Assembly: GCA_017421325.1 (NCBI GenBank)
Contig: JAFOJO010000014.1
Span: 1 to 41,035, forward strand
DNA: 41,035 nt
Direction: 5' to 3'
DNA from: Candidatus Saccharimonadota bacterium
Lineage (GTDB): Bacteria; Patescibacteriota; Saccharimonadia; Saccharimonadales; Saccharimonadaceae
A program made the translations under genes and the position numbers. The notes beneath the pieces were generated by a model. That model had not been told where the DNA came from and ran no database searches. It saw nothing but the letters and a program-made list of their open reading frames with translations. Shown here in pieces: positions 16,533-24,988 of the stretch. The first letter of the stretch is position 1. Each line of letters begins with the position of its first letter.

Positions 16533-16575
16533 TTAGAATAAAAATAAGTCCTAAAGGGACTTTATTTTTATTCTA
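16533..16575. repeat. Long AT-rich hairpin
   Basis: Nearly perfect inverted repeat: TTAGAATAAAAATA-AGTCC, loop TAAA, GGGACT and TTATTTTTATTCTAA. It may act as a bidirectional terminator, though the outer arms lack a clean T run. Confidence 0.5.
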
Positions 16576-16589
16576 ATAACTGGAGCCGT

Positions 16590-16704
16590 ACGAGTCACGA
16601 ACGTAAGTTCGCCTTTTGGAGGAGATGAGAGAAAAGAAAGCTTGCTTTCTTTTCCGAAACGACGAACAAAAGTCTTCTCATCCAAAGGATGAGAAGAGAC
16701 TCGT
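16590..16704. repeat. Nested palindromic element downstream of the DHH-like gene
   Basis: Outer arms ACGAGTC (16590-16596) and GACTCGT (16698-16704) enclose two further hairpins: AAAAGAAAGC/GCTTTCTTTT (16632-16653) and CTTCTCATCC/GGATGAGAAG (16674-16696). The last one can serve as terminator for the gene ending at 16718. Confidence 0.55.
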
Positions 16705-16717
16705 CTGTTTTCGTATT

Positions 16718-18655
16718 TTACATCCCGGGGATTTTGAAGGCACCGGGGTCGGAAGCCTGAGGAGTATAGACTTGGTCTTGCATAGCTGGCTGAGGGCCTA
16801 GCGGGGTAGGCGTAGGCTCTACCGGAGGTATGGCGGGCTGGATAGGCTCAATTGGTTCAGTGGGAGCAGCTAGCTCGATAGGCGCAATAGGTTCGGCTGG
16901 AGTAGCTGGAACTTCTGGCGTCGGAGCAGACATGTCAATTGGTGGAGTGGGTGGCGGTGGCAAAACTTCTTCGCCGGGCATAGGCATGTAATTCATCTCT
17001 GGGACGCCGTTGATTTCTGGCGCACTGGCTACCTGTGGAGCCATAGCAGAAGCTGGGTTATCAATAACGGGAGGGGTTGCAGCCGAGGTAGACGTACCGC
17101 CTAAGCCAGAGATGGCATCTTCTAACATTTTGCCGTATTTATCGGAGCCTTCGTCTGAGGCGCTTAAGTCCATATCTAGTGAAGGCTGAATGACTTTTTC
17201 GGGTTTATCACCACCATCAATGATTCCCTCTTCACCCAGACTAGGTTCTGGAGCAGATTCAATAGAAGCAGGCTCTTCGGCAGCAAAATCAGATGACGGC
17301 ACGACCGGTGGCAAGCTGGGCTCTGGGGTAGGCTCTGGAGCCGAAGCAGCGACTGGTCCGGCCGAAGTGGACACAGGAGCAAAGGCTGGCTCGGTAGATA
17401 TTGTTGGAAGGGTAGGCTCTGAGATTGGCTCAGCTGAGATTTCTGGGTTAGCATTTAATTCAGTTTCTACAGTGGCAGTATCGGCAGGTGCATTATCTAA
17501 TTTAACCGGCTGATTGCTAGTATCCGGCACGGTTTCATTGCCGGCAGTAGCGAGGCTAGCTTCGGCGGCCTTTAAATCATCTAGCAAACTGGAGGTTTCT
17601 TCGGTGATGGGTGCATCTACTTCTTTGGTCTCATCTACATTTTCTTCGGCACCGTGTTCGATATCTAGTTTGGTAGGATCGGCATTGCGCTTTGGCGCGT
17701 TGTCGCCTAGAAGCGAATAAAGCTCGTTGTCTACGTCTGGAGTGATATTTTGGGAGATGAGCTGCTGATTAGCACCGGATTGCATCAAACGGGAGGCTAC
17801 CTGCATGGTCTCGGGGGTGGTCTTAGCGTTGGAAAAGCGGCTGGTAGCAGCCACGATACCAGTAAGGAAGGCGGTGGCTTCGTCTTTTTCAATTTTGGCT
17901 TTACTATTGATGCTATATAATAGCTTAGCAATCATTTCGGATACAGAGCTGGCTGATTTGTCGCTCCATTCAATTTCGCCAAAGCGACCAGGGTTGCCGG
18001 TAGTAATATTGATAATGACAGCGTCGTGCATAATGCGGCCATGCTCGCGCAAAGCAGAATCTAGATCGATACCATTGGCCACATCAAGAGCCAAAACTAA
18101 ATCTACATTGTAGTCGCCATAGGAGAATTCTAAATCTTCTTCACCAATGCGGGCCTTATAAGGAGTGATATAAATTTTGACGTAGTCACCGTCTAGTTTA
18201 TAACGAAGGTGGTCGGCTTTATCTTTATTTAAGGCGATAACAAAATCCTGTAAAGTATCGGCAGAAGATTCGAAAGTTTCTTCGGGCTTCAAGAATTCTA
18301 GAGCGTTAGGCGTGGAACCGGAATAAATAGCGGTGGCGCGCTTGCCAAGCTTATCTAAGAATAAGGAAAGGCCGATAGCGGCAGCCATTTCATCTACCGA
18401 AGGGTCGCTAGAAAGAGCAACCAGTACATTTTGAGCTTCGGCGATTTTTTTAACTACTTCGCCGGTGACGTCGGCACCTTGCACGGGGGTAGAAGCCGCA
18501 GCCATGGCTGGATCTGGGGCAACAATAGGAGTATCTAGAGGGGCGGCCGAAGCTTCTGGCGCAAAAGCCGCAGCGGGATTGATCGCTGAATCGTCGGAAG
18601 AAACAGGCGCAGTAGGTGCCTGAGTAACTGGATTTGAGCTTAAATCTTGATCCAT
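16718..18655 (-). CDS. DHH-phosphoesterase-like protein with degenerate active site and proline-rich tail
   Basis: 645 aa. Residues 60-330 follow the DHH/DHHA1 layout of bacterial NrnA-like enzymes: VLVALSSDPSVDEMAAAIGLSLFLDKLGK (78-106), YNVDLVLALDVANG, and GRIMHDAVIINITTGNPGRFGEIEW where active members have IDHH. The usual HNPDGDA and DHH metal ligands are replaced by SSDPSVDE and INITTGN, so hydrolysis is doubtful. Residues 370-645 are a low-complexity P/A/E/S tail. The N-terminus is also Pro/Ala rich. Family reading rests on pattern and order only. No signal peptide. Confidence 0.72.
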   Translation of the reverse strand: MDQDLSSNPVTQAPTAPVSSDDSAINPAAAFAPEASAAPLDTPIVAPDPAMAAASTPVQGADVTGEVVKKIAEAQNVLVALSSDPSVDEMAAAIGLSLFLDKLGKRATAIYSGSTPNALEFLKPEETFESSADTLQDFVIALNKDKADHLRYKLDGDYVKIYITPYKARIGEEDLEFSYGDYNVDLVLALDVANGIDLDSALREHGRIMHDAVIINITTGNPGRFGEIEWSDKSASSVSEMIAKLLYSINSKAKIEKDEATAFLTGIVAATSRFSNAKTTPETMQVASRLMQSGANQQLISQNITPDVDNELYSLLGDNAPKRNADPTKLDIEHGAEENVDETKEVDAPITEETSSLLDDLKAAEASLATAGNETVPDTSNQPVKLDNAPADTATVETELNANPEISAEPISEPTLPTISTEPAFAPVSTSAGPVAASAPEPTPEPSLPPVVPSSDFAAEEPASIESAPEPSLGEEGIIDGGDKPEKVIQPSLDMDLSASDEGSDKYGKMLEDAISGLGGTSTSAATPPVIDNPASAMAPQVASAPEINGVPEMNYMPMPGEEVLPPPPTPPIDMSAPTPEVPATPAEPIAPIELAAPTEPIEPIQPAIPPVEPTPTPLGPQPAMQDQVYTPQASDPGAFKIPGM

Positions 18656-18709
18656 AACTAAATGTTAGCATAAGCCTTAAAAAATCGCAAGGTAGTTTGA
18701 GGGATTTTC

Positions 18710-18738
18710 TTTACTTTTTTCGGGAAAAGAGTTATAAT
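18710..18738 (+). promoter_or_regulatory. Promoter of rpsT
   Basis: TTTACT (18710-18715), 17-bp spacer, TATAAT (18733-18738). The transcript would have a 5' UTR of about 33 nt with AGGAAG before the ATG. Confidence 0.7.
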
Positions 18739-18777
18739 AGGTAAAAGTCATTAATTTTTAATCTCAATAGGAAGAAA

Positions 18778-19122
18778 ATGCCAATTATTAAATCTGCCAA
18801 AAAGGCTGCCCGGCAGGCGGAAAAGCGCACCGAGCATAACGTAGAAATCAAAAAAGCAATTAAGGCCGCTTTGAAGGCTTTTAAGGCTAACCCTACTCCA
18901 GAGACTCTGGCTAAGGCACAATCTGAGTATGACAAAGCCGTGAAAAAGGATTTATTGAAGAAAAATACCGCCGCTCGCCGCAAAGCAAAGTTGCATGATA
19001 TTGCAAAAAAGGCTGGCGTGAAGTTGGAGAAGAAGGCCGCTAAGTCAGCTGCTGCTAAAACTACAGCGAAGAAAGCCGCAGCAAAAACGACTGCACCAAA
19101 AGCCAAGGCTGCAAAGAAGTAG
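18778..19122 (+). CDS. rpsT: Ribosomal protein bS20
   Basis: 114 aa, longer than the usual 85-90. The core is MPIIKSAKKAARQAEKRTEHNVEIKKAIKAALKAF, with NTAARRKAKLHDIAKK near residue 63, as in bS20. After about residue 80 there is a repetitive Lys/Ala tail (KKAAAKTTAPKAKAAKK) like histone-H1-type tails. The 3' end overlaps the convergent holA gene by 62 bp, all within that tail. Confidence 0.93.
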   Translation: MPIIKSAKKAARQAEKRTEHNVEIKKAIKAALKAFKANPTPETLAKAQSEYDKAVKKDLLKKNTAARRKAKLHDIAKKAGVKLEKKAAKSAAAKTTAKKAAAKTTAPKAKAAKK

Positions 19123-19669
19123 ATTTGAGATCTAGGTCAAGTTTGGAGAGTTCCTTTAGAACTCTCTTTTCTTTGGTTCCCTGTTTTTGATTAAAATCTT
19201 TGAGAGCCTGAGAGATTAAAAGACCGCAAAACATAATAGGGTCTTCTTCGGCTTGGATTTTTTCTAGCATTTTGACGGCTTTTGCCCCATCGTGTTTGGC
19301 GGTGCGGTAGATATCGAAGACTAAGTTAAAATTAGGGTTTTTAGGCAAGGTGAATTCTTGGAACTCTACCTGGTCTTTGAGGGATTTATAAGTAGCAGAA
19401 CGTTTGTCTAACTTAAGTTCTAAAATAACAACCTTGTGCGGGGTGTTTAAATAATCTGGCAACTTTTCGTAGGCGGGTTTATTTACGGTAAGGTCGCGAA
19501 TAAGAATGGTGCGAGTAGTAGCAAAAAGTGAGTTGCCGAGAAAAATGCTGGGGAGGTCGGCGGAGTCTAGGTCGGCGCCCTCGATAATTTCGTAATCTGT
19601 GGCGCCAAGGAATTGTTCGATCGCTTTCTTAGCGCGGACGCGGTCGTCGCCGTAGAAAAATTTAATCAT
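19061..19669 (-). CDS. holA: DNA polymerase III delta subunit (short)
   Basis: Clamp-loader subunit. 202 aa, much shorter than the usual 320-340. It keeps the N-terminal fold MIKFFYGDDRVRAKKAIEQFL, then NSLFATTRTILIRDLT and LPDYLNTPHKVVILELKLDKRSATYKSL. The C-terminal ending DLDLKSTSLQPWLLVQSFLLRLSSL matches the family's K(S)xxxxPWLLLE pattern. ATG at 19669 overlaps the mutM TGA as ATGA. Its last 62 bp lie opposite the end of rpsT. Family call is from these patterns. Confidence 0.72.
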   Translation of the reverse strand: MIKFFYGDDRVRAKKAIEQFLGATDYEIIEGADLDSADLPSIFLGNSLFATTRTILIRDLTVNKPAYEKLPDYLNTPHKVVILELKLDKRSATYKSLKDQVEFQEFTLPKNPNFNLVFDIYRTAKHDGAKAVKMLEKIQAEEDPIMFCGLLISQALKDFNQKQGTKEKRVLKELSKLDLDLKSTSLQPWLLVQSFLLRLSSL

Positions 19670-20523
19670 TTTAGCTCCTGACAGTGCGGGCAAATGTGGG
19701 TGCCGCGGCCGGCTACTTTAATTTTGATAATTTTGGTGCCACAATTTAGACAGGGCTGGCCTTCGCGGTGAAAAACTTGGGCGAATTTTTCTAGATAATT
19801 TCCCTTGGTGCCGTCTGCCTTAACGTAGGTGGCCATGGTGGAACCACCAGATTCAATAGACCTATCCATTACTGCGCAGGCGGATTTTAGCAATTTGGCT
19901 GTTTCTTCCCTGGTGATGGTACCGCAGCGGCGCTCGGGGTGGATGCTGGCGGCAAAAAGGGCTTCGTCGGCGTAAATATTACCTAGGCCACAGATGATGG
20001 ATTGGTCTAAAATGGTAGCTTTCACGCACGAATTTTTGTGCCTTTGGAATTTTTCGTATAGCTCATCAGTAGTCATATCCCAAGGCTCTTTGGCGAGTTT
20101 TTTGATGAAAGAATCGTTTGGTATCTCTTTAGTTTCGAGAATTTTGATGAAGCCGAATTTGCGTTGATCATTAAAATAGAGAGTGCCGTCCGGAAATTTT
20201 AAGAGGACACGGGTTTGTTTGTTGGGTAATTTGGCGGTGAAATTGTCGCTAGGGTGGCCGGCGGCGTAACGCTCCTTTTTGGCGCCGTCATAGATGAGCT
20301 GGCCGGTCATACGCAAGTGGATCATTAGCGAAATGTCGTTATCTAAATCTAAAATCAGAGCCTTGCCAAAGCGGCGGATGTCTTTAACGGTATGGTTCTC
20401 GGCGTTTTCTGGTTGGCCCTGAAAAGATTTATCACAAAAAACTTCGATTTTTTGAATTTTTTTGTTCAAGATAAAATCTTTCAATCCACGACGAATGGTT
20501 TCTACTTCTGGCAACTCCGGCAT
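19666..20523 (-). CDS. mutM: Formamidopyrimidine-DNA glycosylase
   Basis: Excises oxidised purines such as 8-oxoguanine and nicks the strand. 285 aa. It begins MPELPEVETIRRGL, where Pro2 is the catalytic nucleophile and Glu3 assists. The H2TH region is ILDQSIICGLGNIYADEALFAA, with the catalytic lysine in the loop PNDSFIKKLAKEPW region or earlier. The C-terminal zinc finger CLNC-x16-CPHC (FAQVFHREGQPCLNC to CPHC) is intact, unlike NrdR and DnaG here. AAGGAG precedes the ATG at 20523. Confidence 0.95.
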   Translation of the reverse strand: MPELPEVETIRRGLKDFILNKKIQKIEVFCDKSFQGQPENAENHTVKDIRRFGKALILDLDNDISLMIHLRMTGQLIYDGAKKERYAAGHPSDNFTAKLPNKQTRVLLKFPDGTLYFNDQRKFGFIKILETKEIPNDSFIKKLAKEPWDMTTDELYEKFQRHKNSCVKATILDQSIICGLGNIYADEALFAASIHPERRCGTITREETAKLLKSACAVMDRSIESGGSTMATYVKADGTKGNYLEKFAQVFHREGQPCLNCGTKIIKIKVAGRGTHICPHCQELK

Positions 20524-20615
20524 AATTCTCCTTTCCCTATATTTTAGCATATTTTACGAAATAGGCGTCTTGGTATTAACTTTAAAACTCGTATTTTTCT
20601 CAACGAATCGCGAGA

Positions 20616-20735
20616 AGCAACCAAAATAATACTTTCGCGACTCGCTCGCTTCGGCCCGTCGTTACGGGCGAAGCTTCGCTCATTCCGCTCCTCGTTAGTC
20701 GCGTACGGTCGCGAGAAGTATTATTTCTGGTTGCT
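20616..20735. repeat. Intergenic GC-rich palindromic element
   Basis: 120 bp with long terminal inverted repeats: AGCAACCAAAATAATACTTT at the left and AGAAGTATTATTTCTGGTTG plus CT at the right. The core carries GCCCGTCGTTACGGGC (20654-20669), identical to the element inside ileS. It contains no gene and lies between mutM and the NrdR-regulated promoter. No ORF is evident in the rest of 20551-20887. Confidence 0.65.
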
Positions 20736-20740
20736 AGAAA

Positions 20741-20852
20741 CTTATATGGCAGGCGATTTCAAATGCTTCGAAAAATAGAGTTTTGAAGTTTGAGGAAGTC
20801 AAATCGCAAGTTTGGTTTTTATGTTCCTTGATGTAGTGAATTGTGAAACAAA
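20741..20852 (+). repeat. Partial MITE-like repeat, copy C
   Basis: A hairpin (GCGATTT/AAATCGC with inner AAAA/TTTT arms) precedes TTTTTATGTTCCTTGATG and TAGTGAATT. This matches the right end of copies A (26035-26162) and B (28703-28835). No matching left end is seen. Confidence 0.4.
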
Positions 20853-20887
20853 ATAATAACTAAAGTTTTCCACATTTTTTCAGAAAA

Positions 20888-20943
20888 ACACCACATTTAG
20901 TGTAAAAAAGTACTTGACGCACACTATATGTGGGGTTTATAAT
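20888..20943 (+). promoter_or_regulatory. Promoter with two NrdR-box-like palindromes
   Basis: -35 TTGACG (20914-20919), 18-bp spacer, -10 TATAAT (20938-20943). Box 1 ACACCACATTTAGTGT (20888-20903) and box 2 ACACTATATGTGGGGT (20921-20936) each match 13 of 16 positions of the NrdR box ACACTATATATAGTGT. The boxes start 33 bp apart, about three helical turns, as expected for paired NrdR boxes, and box 2 covers the -35/-10 spacer. This predicts repression by the NrdR encoded at 5788-6237. Confidence 0.72.
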
Positions 20944-20997
20944 TATGTAGCATAAGCTTAAAAATAATATCAAAACAATTAAGTGAGGGTAAAAATC

Positions 20998-21438
20998 ATG
21001 AAGAAAATTATTTATCGCAATCCTAATGACGCCGAGAATTTTGACATCAAAAGATTTGTAAAGTCGCTTAGCAAATATGCTAAGGTATCTGAGAAAGAGG
21101 CGAAAGAGGCATTGGCGGAATTTGATCAATACGAGACAATGCATGTTTCCTGCTTGGTAGAAGTTGGAATGAAATTAATTGGTGAAAGGGCTGGTGATGC
21201 AGCGATGAAGGAATACTATGATGAGCACGCCGAGTATTTTGACGAAGGTAAGTTTGAGCGGCTTCGCCGGATTACCGGCTACCTAGTAGGCACTTTGGAT
21301 CGCTGGAACGATGCGAAAAAAGCCGAAGAGCATGCTCGGGTCAAGCACTCTGTGAATTCCGCAATTGACGATGCCGAAAGACTAGCCGCGCTAGAAACCC
21401 AGGCGATGGAACACAATATCGCTTACGCGACACGCTAA
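20998..21438 (+). CDS. Small protein resembling the NrdD C-terminal region
   Basis: 146 aa from ATG 20998, preceded by GAGGG. ATG 20983 is too close to the ribosome-binding site. Residues about 80-110, RRITGYLVGTLDRWNDAKKAEEHARVKH, resemble the tail of anaerobic (class III) ribonucleotide reductase NrdD, where GYL..xRWNxGKxAE..xR follows. The glycyl-radical site and the CxxC pair of true NrdD are absent, and the rest of the protein is unfamiliar. The NrdR-type promoter supports a ribonucleotide reductase link. The stop overlaps the convergent RhuM-Doc gene by 4 bp. Confidence 0.55.
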   Translation: MKKIIYRNPNDAENFDIKRFVKSLSKYAKVSEKEAKEALAEFDQYETMHVSCLVEVGMKLIGERAGDAAMKEYYDEHAEYFDEGKFERLRRITGYLVGTLDRWNDAKKAEEHARVKHSVNSAIDDAERLAALETQAMEHNIAYATR

Positions 21439-22418
21439 TTTTCAAGTAATTTACAGATGAGGGCTACCAGGAGGCCCTTTTCTGATGGGTTGGACTCGGC
21501 GATAAGAAGAGCCAGGGCGGTGAGGGCGCGGTCGCTGATTTTGGTTTCACCGTTTTTAGTGAGGTGATAATCGTTGATAGTCAGAAAAACTACAAAAAGT
21601 AGGGCGCCGATACGTTTGTTGCCGTCGTAAAAGGGGTGATCCTTGATAACGAGATAGAGGAGATTGGCGGCCTTTTCGGCGATAGAGGGGTAGACATCTT
21701 GGCCGTCAAAAGTTTGAGAAATGGCACTTAGGCTAGCCTCGAAGGCGCTGCTGCGGGGCTTGCCAAAGAGTGCGTCGCCCTTGACGTTACGCTTAAGTTG
21801 TGTTATAATATCTATGCACTCAGAAGGAGTGAGGGTTTTGGTGGCCTTCTTCCCCTTCGCGAAGGAGATATGGCCTTCGTCAAATTCTTGTAAAGCTTTG
21901 AAGCTGGGAGCGTATTTGGTAATAACTTCTAGGATACCGCCTGCTTCGCCGGCGGATAGTTCTGATGCGGCAACTAAGCGCTTGACTATACCTAGGGCGC
22001 CTTCAATTTCGTGGAGTTTTTTGGCATCTAATTCTTTGAGTCTTCTTTCGTTGATAGCGGCGCCGTCTACGACATAATGGTGAAGGACTTTGGTAGCCCA
22101 AATACGGAAATCGGTAGCTTTTCTAGAATTTACGCGGTAGCCAACAGAGATGATAGCGTCGAGATTATAAACTTTGATTTTACGGCGAACTTCACGATTC
22201 CCTTCTTTGCGAACCGCGAAAATTTCTTTCGCAGTTCGTTTTTCGTCTAGTTCTCCGTCGCGATAAATATTACGAATGTGACGGTTTGTCACCGAACGAT
22301 CTACATTAAAAAGCTTCGACACCTGATCTTCCGTAGCCCATAAAGTTTCAGCATTTTGGTCAACATCAAAAACAATTTCTCCGTTTATCACCTTATACAC
22401 TTCAATTTCATTGCCCAT
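21435..22418 (-). CDS. RhuM-like N-terminus fused to a Doc/Fic domain
   Basis: 327 aa. The ATG at 22418 follows GGAGG exactly. The in-frame TTG at 22430 lies within that site. The N-terminal half (LWATEDQVSKLFNVDRSVTNRHIRNIYRDGEL, then GYRVNSRKATDFRIWATKVLHHYVVDGAAINERRL) is the RhuM domain found in virulence-associated proteins. The C-terminal half carries HPFYDGNKRIGALLF near residue 270, the Doc form of the Fic loop (HxFxxGNKR), which in Doc phosphorylates targets instead of AMPylating. No antitoxin is adjacent. Confidence 0.85.
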   Translation of the reverse strand: MGNEIEVYKVINGEIVFDVDQNAETLWATEDQVSKLFNVDRSVTNRHIRNIYRDGELDEKRTAKEIFAVRKEGNREVRRKIKVYNLDAIISVGYRVNSRKATDFRIWATKVLHHYVVDGAAINERRLKELDAKKLHEIEGALGIVKRLVAASELSAGEAGGILEVITKYAPSFKALQEFDEGHISFAKGKKATKTLTPSECIDIITQLKRNVKGDALFGKPRSSAFEASLSAISQTFDGQDVYPSIAEKAANLLYLVIKDHPFYDGNKRIGALLFVVFLTINDYHLTKNGETKISDRALTALALLIAESNPSEKGLLVALICKLLEN

Positions 22419-22495
22419 TTTTGCCTCCAACTTGTGTTTGAAACATATGTTGCTTTAATTATAACAACGTATCTGTCGTTTGTATAGCCCCAACT

Positions 22496-22556
22496 TGTGC
22501 ATTTTTTGCACAAGTTGATAGTTTTGATGTTCCTCGATTGCAGTAAATTATACAAT
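22496..22556 (+). repeat. Partial MITE-like repeat, copy D
   Basis: Perfect hairpin CAACTTGTGCA/TGCACAAGTTG followed by GATGTTCCTCGATTG and CAGTAAATTAT. This is the right-end motif of copies A-C with a different hairpin before it. It lies 12 bp from the polA stop codon and could serve as its terminator. Confidence 0.4.
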
Positions 22557-22567
22557 GAGACCTGAGT

Positions 22568-24988
22568 CTACAATTCGCCCCAGTTGTGGCCGATGGTAAC
22601 ATCGACGGCGAGCTTAATTTTGAGCTCGGGAGCGACAGATTCCATTTGCTGCTGCAAGATTTTAGCGATGTCTTTTGCTATATTTTCATCACATTCTACG
22701 ATGAGTGAATCGTGCACCTGCATCACGAGTTCAGCGCCAGTAGGCAGAGCTTTGTCTACATTGATCATAGCGCGTTTCATGAGGTCGGCTTCGGTGCCTT
22801 GGATCGGCATATTCTGGGCGGCGCGCTCGGCGGCTTGGCGAATAAGAAAGTTGGAAGATCTAACATCTGGTGTGGGACGGCGGCGGCCGTAGAAAGTCTC
22901 GACATAGCCCTCTTCACGGGCCTGCTTTAAGATTTCTTCTAGTTTGTGCTTGATGGGGGCACGAAGTTCGAAGTAATTGTCAATAAACTGCTTGGCCTCG
23001 GGTACGGACATTTTGGCAGCATCGGCTAAACCTTTTACGCTCATACCGTAAAGTATGCCGAAGTTAATAACCTTAGCGGCGCGGCGCTGATCTTTGGTTA
23101 CTTTATCGAACGACACGTGGAAGGCTTCGGCGGCAGTCTTGGTGTGGATATCAATATCGGAGTTAAAATCATTAATTAGGGCTTGGTCGCCCGCTAAGAT
23201 GGCAGCCAGGCGGAGCTCAAATTGAGAATAGTCGGCCGAAACTAGCACTTTACCCTCTGGTGCAATAAAACCAGTGCGGATACGCTTACCTTCGCCGGTG
23301 CGGACAGGAATATTTTGAAGGTTAGGATTTTGCGAGGAAAGGCGGCCGGTGGCAGTAACGTTTTGAGTGAAGGTGGTGTGGATGCGGCCATCTTTATCGG
23401 CTAAGTCTGGCATAGGGATGATGTAGGTAGAAAGTAATTTGGCGGCTTCGCGGTATTCGGTGATTTTGGCGATGATAGGATGCAAATCTTTTAACTTATC
23501 TAACTCTTTGGCGCCGGTAGAATAGCCTCGAGAGGTCTTTTTGATGCCTTTAACTGGCAATCTGAGATCAGTAAATAAAACTTCGGAGAGCTGAATAGGC
23601 GAATTGAGGTTAAAATCTTTACCGGCAAGTGTATAAATTTCTTGTTCAAGACGGTGAACCTCGGCAGTATACTCGGAATTGAGCCTAGAGAAATAGGCGC
23701 GGTCTATCAACATACCCTTCTTTTCCATCTTGTAGAGCACAGGAATAAGTGGGAGGTCGAAATTGATGTATATATTATATAGGGCGGGGTATTTTTCTAG
23801 AGCAGATTTTTGAGTCTGATATTCTTCTTCGGGCACGGAAAGAGTGGGTTGCTCGCGGGATAATGGGTTTAAGAGAAAGGCGGCTTGGGATAAATCCCAA
23901 AAAGGTTTGCCGGATAGAATTTCATAGGCAATTTTTTGGTTGCCATGCATGATGGTTTTGATGTCCCAACCAATAATTAGATTGCTGTCTGAATTCAAAA
24001 TAGCGTCCTCTCGGGACGGGTCGCTCACGCCCGCCGTCGCGGGGTTCGAGCCCTCATTCTCGGTCGTAACCTCCGAAAGCCCTCGAGTGACACTATTTCT
24101 GAATTCAGGCTTGCCCTGGTCAAGTTTGCGGATCAACGAGTTGAATTCCAGCTTCTTTAGCCCGGCGAGAACTTGGTCGCGGTCGAAATGAAAATCTAGT
24201 AGACCAGCGAGGTCGACGGGGGCATCAAACATAATTTGAGCAAGTTGGCATGACATATAGGCACTGTCTTTCCCCGCTTCGAGCTTGGCGCGTGTAGATC
24301 CGGTGATTTTATCTAAGTTTTCATAAATACCATCTAACGAGCCATATTCGTTTAATAATTTTGCAGCAGTTTTTTCACCAATACCGGGTACACCAGGAAT
24401 ATTATCAGAAGAATCACCTTTCAAAGATTTCAAATCTAGAAATTGAGATTTTTTGATGCCATATTTGGCTTCTACTTCGGCCACGTTGATTTGTTCGATA
24501 TTCGAAAAACCTTTGAGAATACGCCACATGTGAGTATTTTCATCTACAATTTGCAACATATCTAAATCAGAGGAAATGATATAGGTTTCATATTCGCATT
24601 GGCCGGTGGAATCTAAAGTTTCGTCTGCCTGGCGACTAAGCGTGCCAATAATATCATCCGCTTCGTAATTATCTATTTCTACGAAATTCCAGCCAAGATC
24701 ATGGATAAGCTCTTCTAAAAGTGGAATTTGGGTGTAAAAATCATCGCCCGGCTTCACGCGGCCAGCTTTATATTCTGGGTAAATTGCCCGTCGGCGCGAA
24801 GTGGAGGATTTAGAGTCCCAAGCCACTACTACTTTAGTGGGATTTAGTTTTTGGACAATTTCCATGGCGATAGCGGCAAAACCATACACGCCGCCAGTAG
24901 GTGTGCCATCGGATAGGCTAAGCGGTCCCATAGCATAGTAACCACGGTAGAATACTGATTTTCCGTCTATTAAAACTAAGCGCTTCAT
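22568..24988 (-). CDS. polA: DNA polymerase I
   Basis: Fills gaps and removes RNA primers. 806 aa, shorter than the usual 870-930. The 5' nuclease spans about 1-290 (GDSSDNIPGVPGIGEKTAAKLL). The 3'-5' exonuclease region is short and lacks catalytic acids, so proofreading is unlikely. The polymerase motifs are SADYSQFELRLAAILAGD (A), DQRRAAKVINFGILYGMS (B, O-helix) and QVHDSLIVEC (C). A 40-codon palindromic insert lies at 23989-24108 between nuclease and exonuclease-like parts. The ATG shares a base with the TAA of the membrane protein gene upstream. Confidence 0.95.
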   Translation of the reverse strand: MKRLVLIDGKSVFYRGYYAMGPLSLSDGTPTGGVYGFAAIAMEIVQKLNPTKVVVAWDSKSSTSRRRAIYPEYKAGRVKPGDDFYTQIPLLEELIHDLGWNFVEIDNYEADDIIGTLSRQADETLDSTGQCEYETYIISSDLDMLQIVDENTHMWRILKGFSNIEQINVAEVEAKYGIKKSQFLDLKSLKGDSSDNIPGVPGIGEKTAAKLLNEYGSLDGIYENLDKITGSTRAKLEAGKDSAYMSCQLAQIMFDAPVDLAGLLDFHFDRDQVLAGLKKLEFNSLIRKLDQGKPEFRNSVTRGLSEVTTENEGSNPATAGVSDPSREDAILNSDSNLIIGWDIKTIMHGNQKIAYEILSGKPFWDLSQAAFLLNPLSREQPTLSVPEEEYQTQKSALEKYPALYNIYINFDLPLIPVLYKMEKKGMLIDRAYFSRLNSEYTAEVHRLEQEIYTLAGKDFNLNSPIQLSEVLFTDLRLPVKGIKKTSRGYSTGAKELDKLKDLHPIIAKITEYREAAKLLSTYIIPMPDLADKDGRIHTTFTQNVTATGRLSSQNPNLQNIPVRTGEGKRIRTGFIAPEGKVLVSADYSQFELRLAAILAGDQALINDFNSDIDIHTKTAAEAFHVSFDKVTKDQRRAAKVINFGILYGMSVKGLADAAKMSVPEAKQFIDNYFELRAPIKHKLEEILKQAREEGYVETFYGRRRPTPDVRSSNFLIRQAAERAAQNMPIQGTEADLMKRAMINVDKALPTGAELVMQVHDSLIVECDENIAKDIAKILQQQMESVAPELKIKLAVDVTIGHNWGEL
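23989..24108. repeat. GC-rich palindromic element inserted in frame in polA
   Basis: 120 bp, exactly 40 codons. Ends are inverted: CTGAATTCA-AAATAG at the left and CTATTTCTGAATTCAG at the right. The interior is GC-rich with hairpins such as CCCGCCGTCGCGGGG. It encodes a polar Ser/Thr/Glu/Arg linker at the junction before the exonuclease-like part. Confidence 0.62.
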
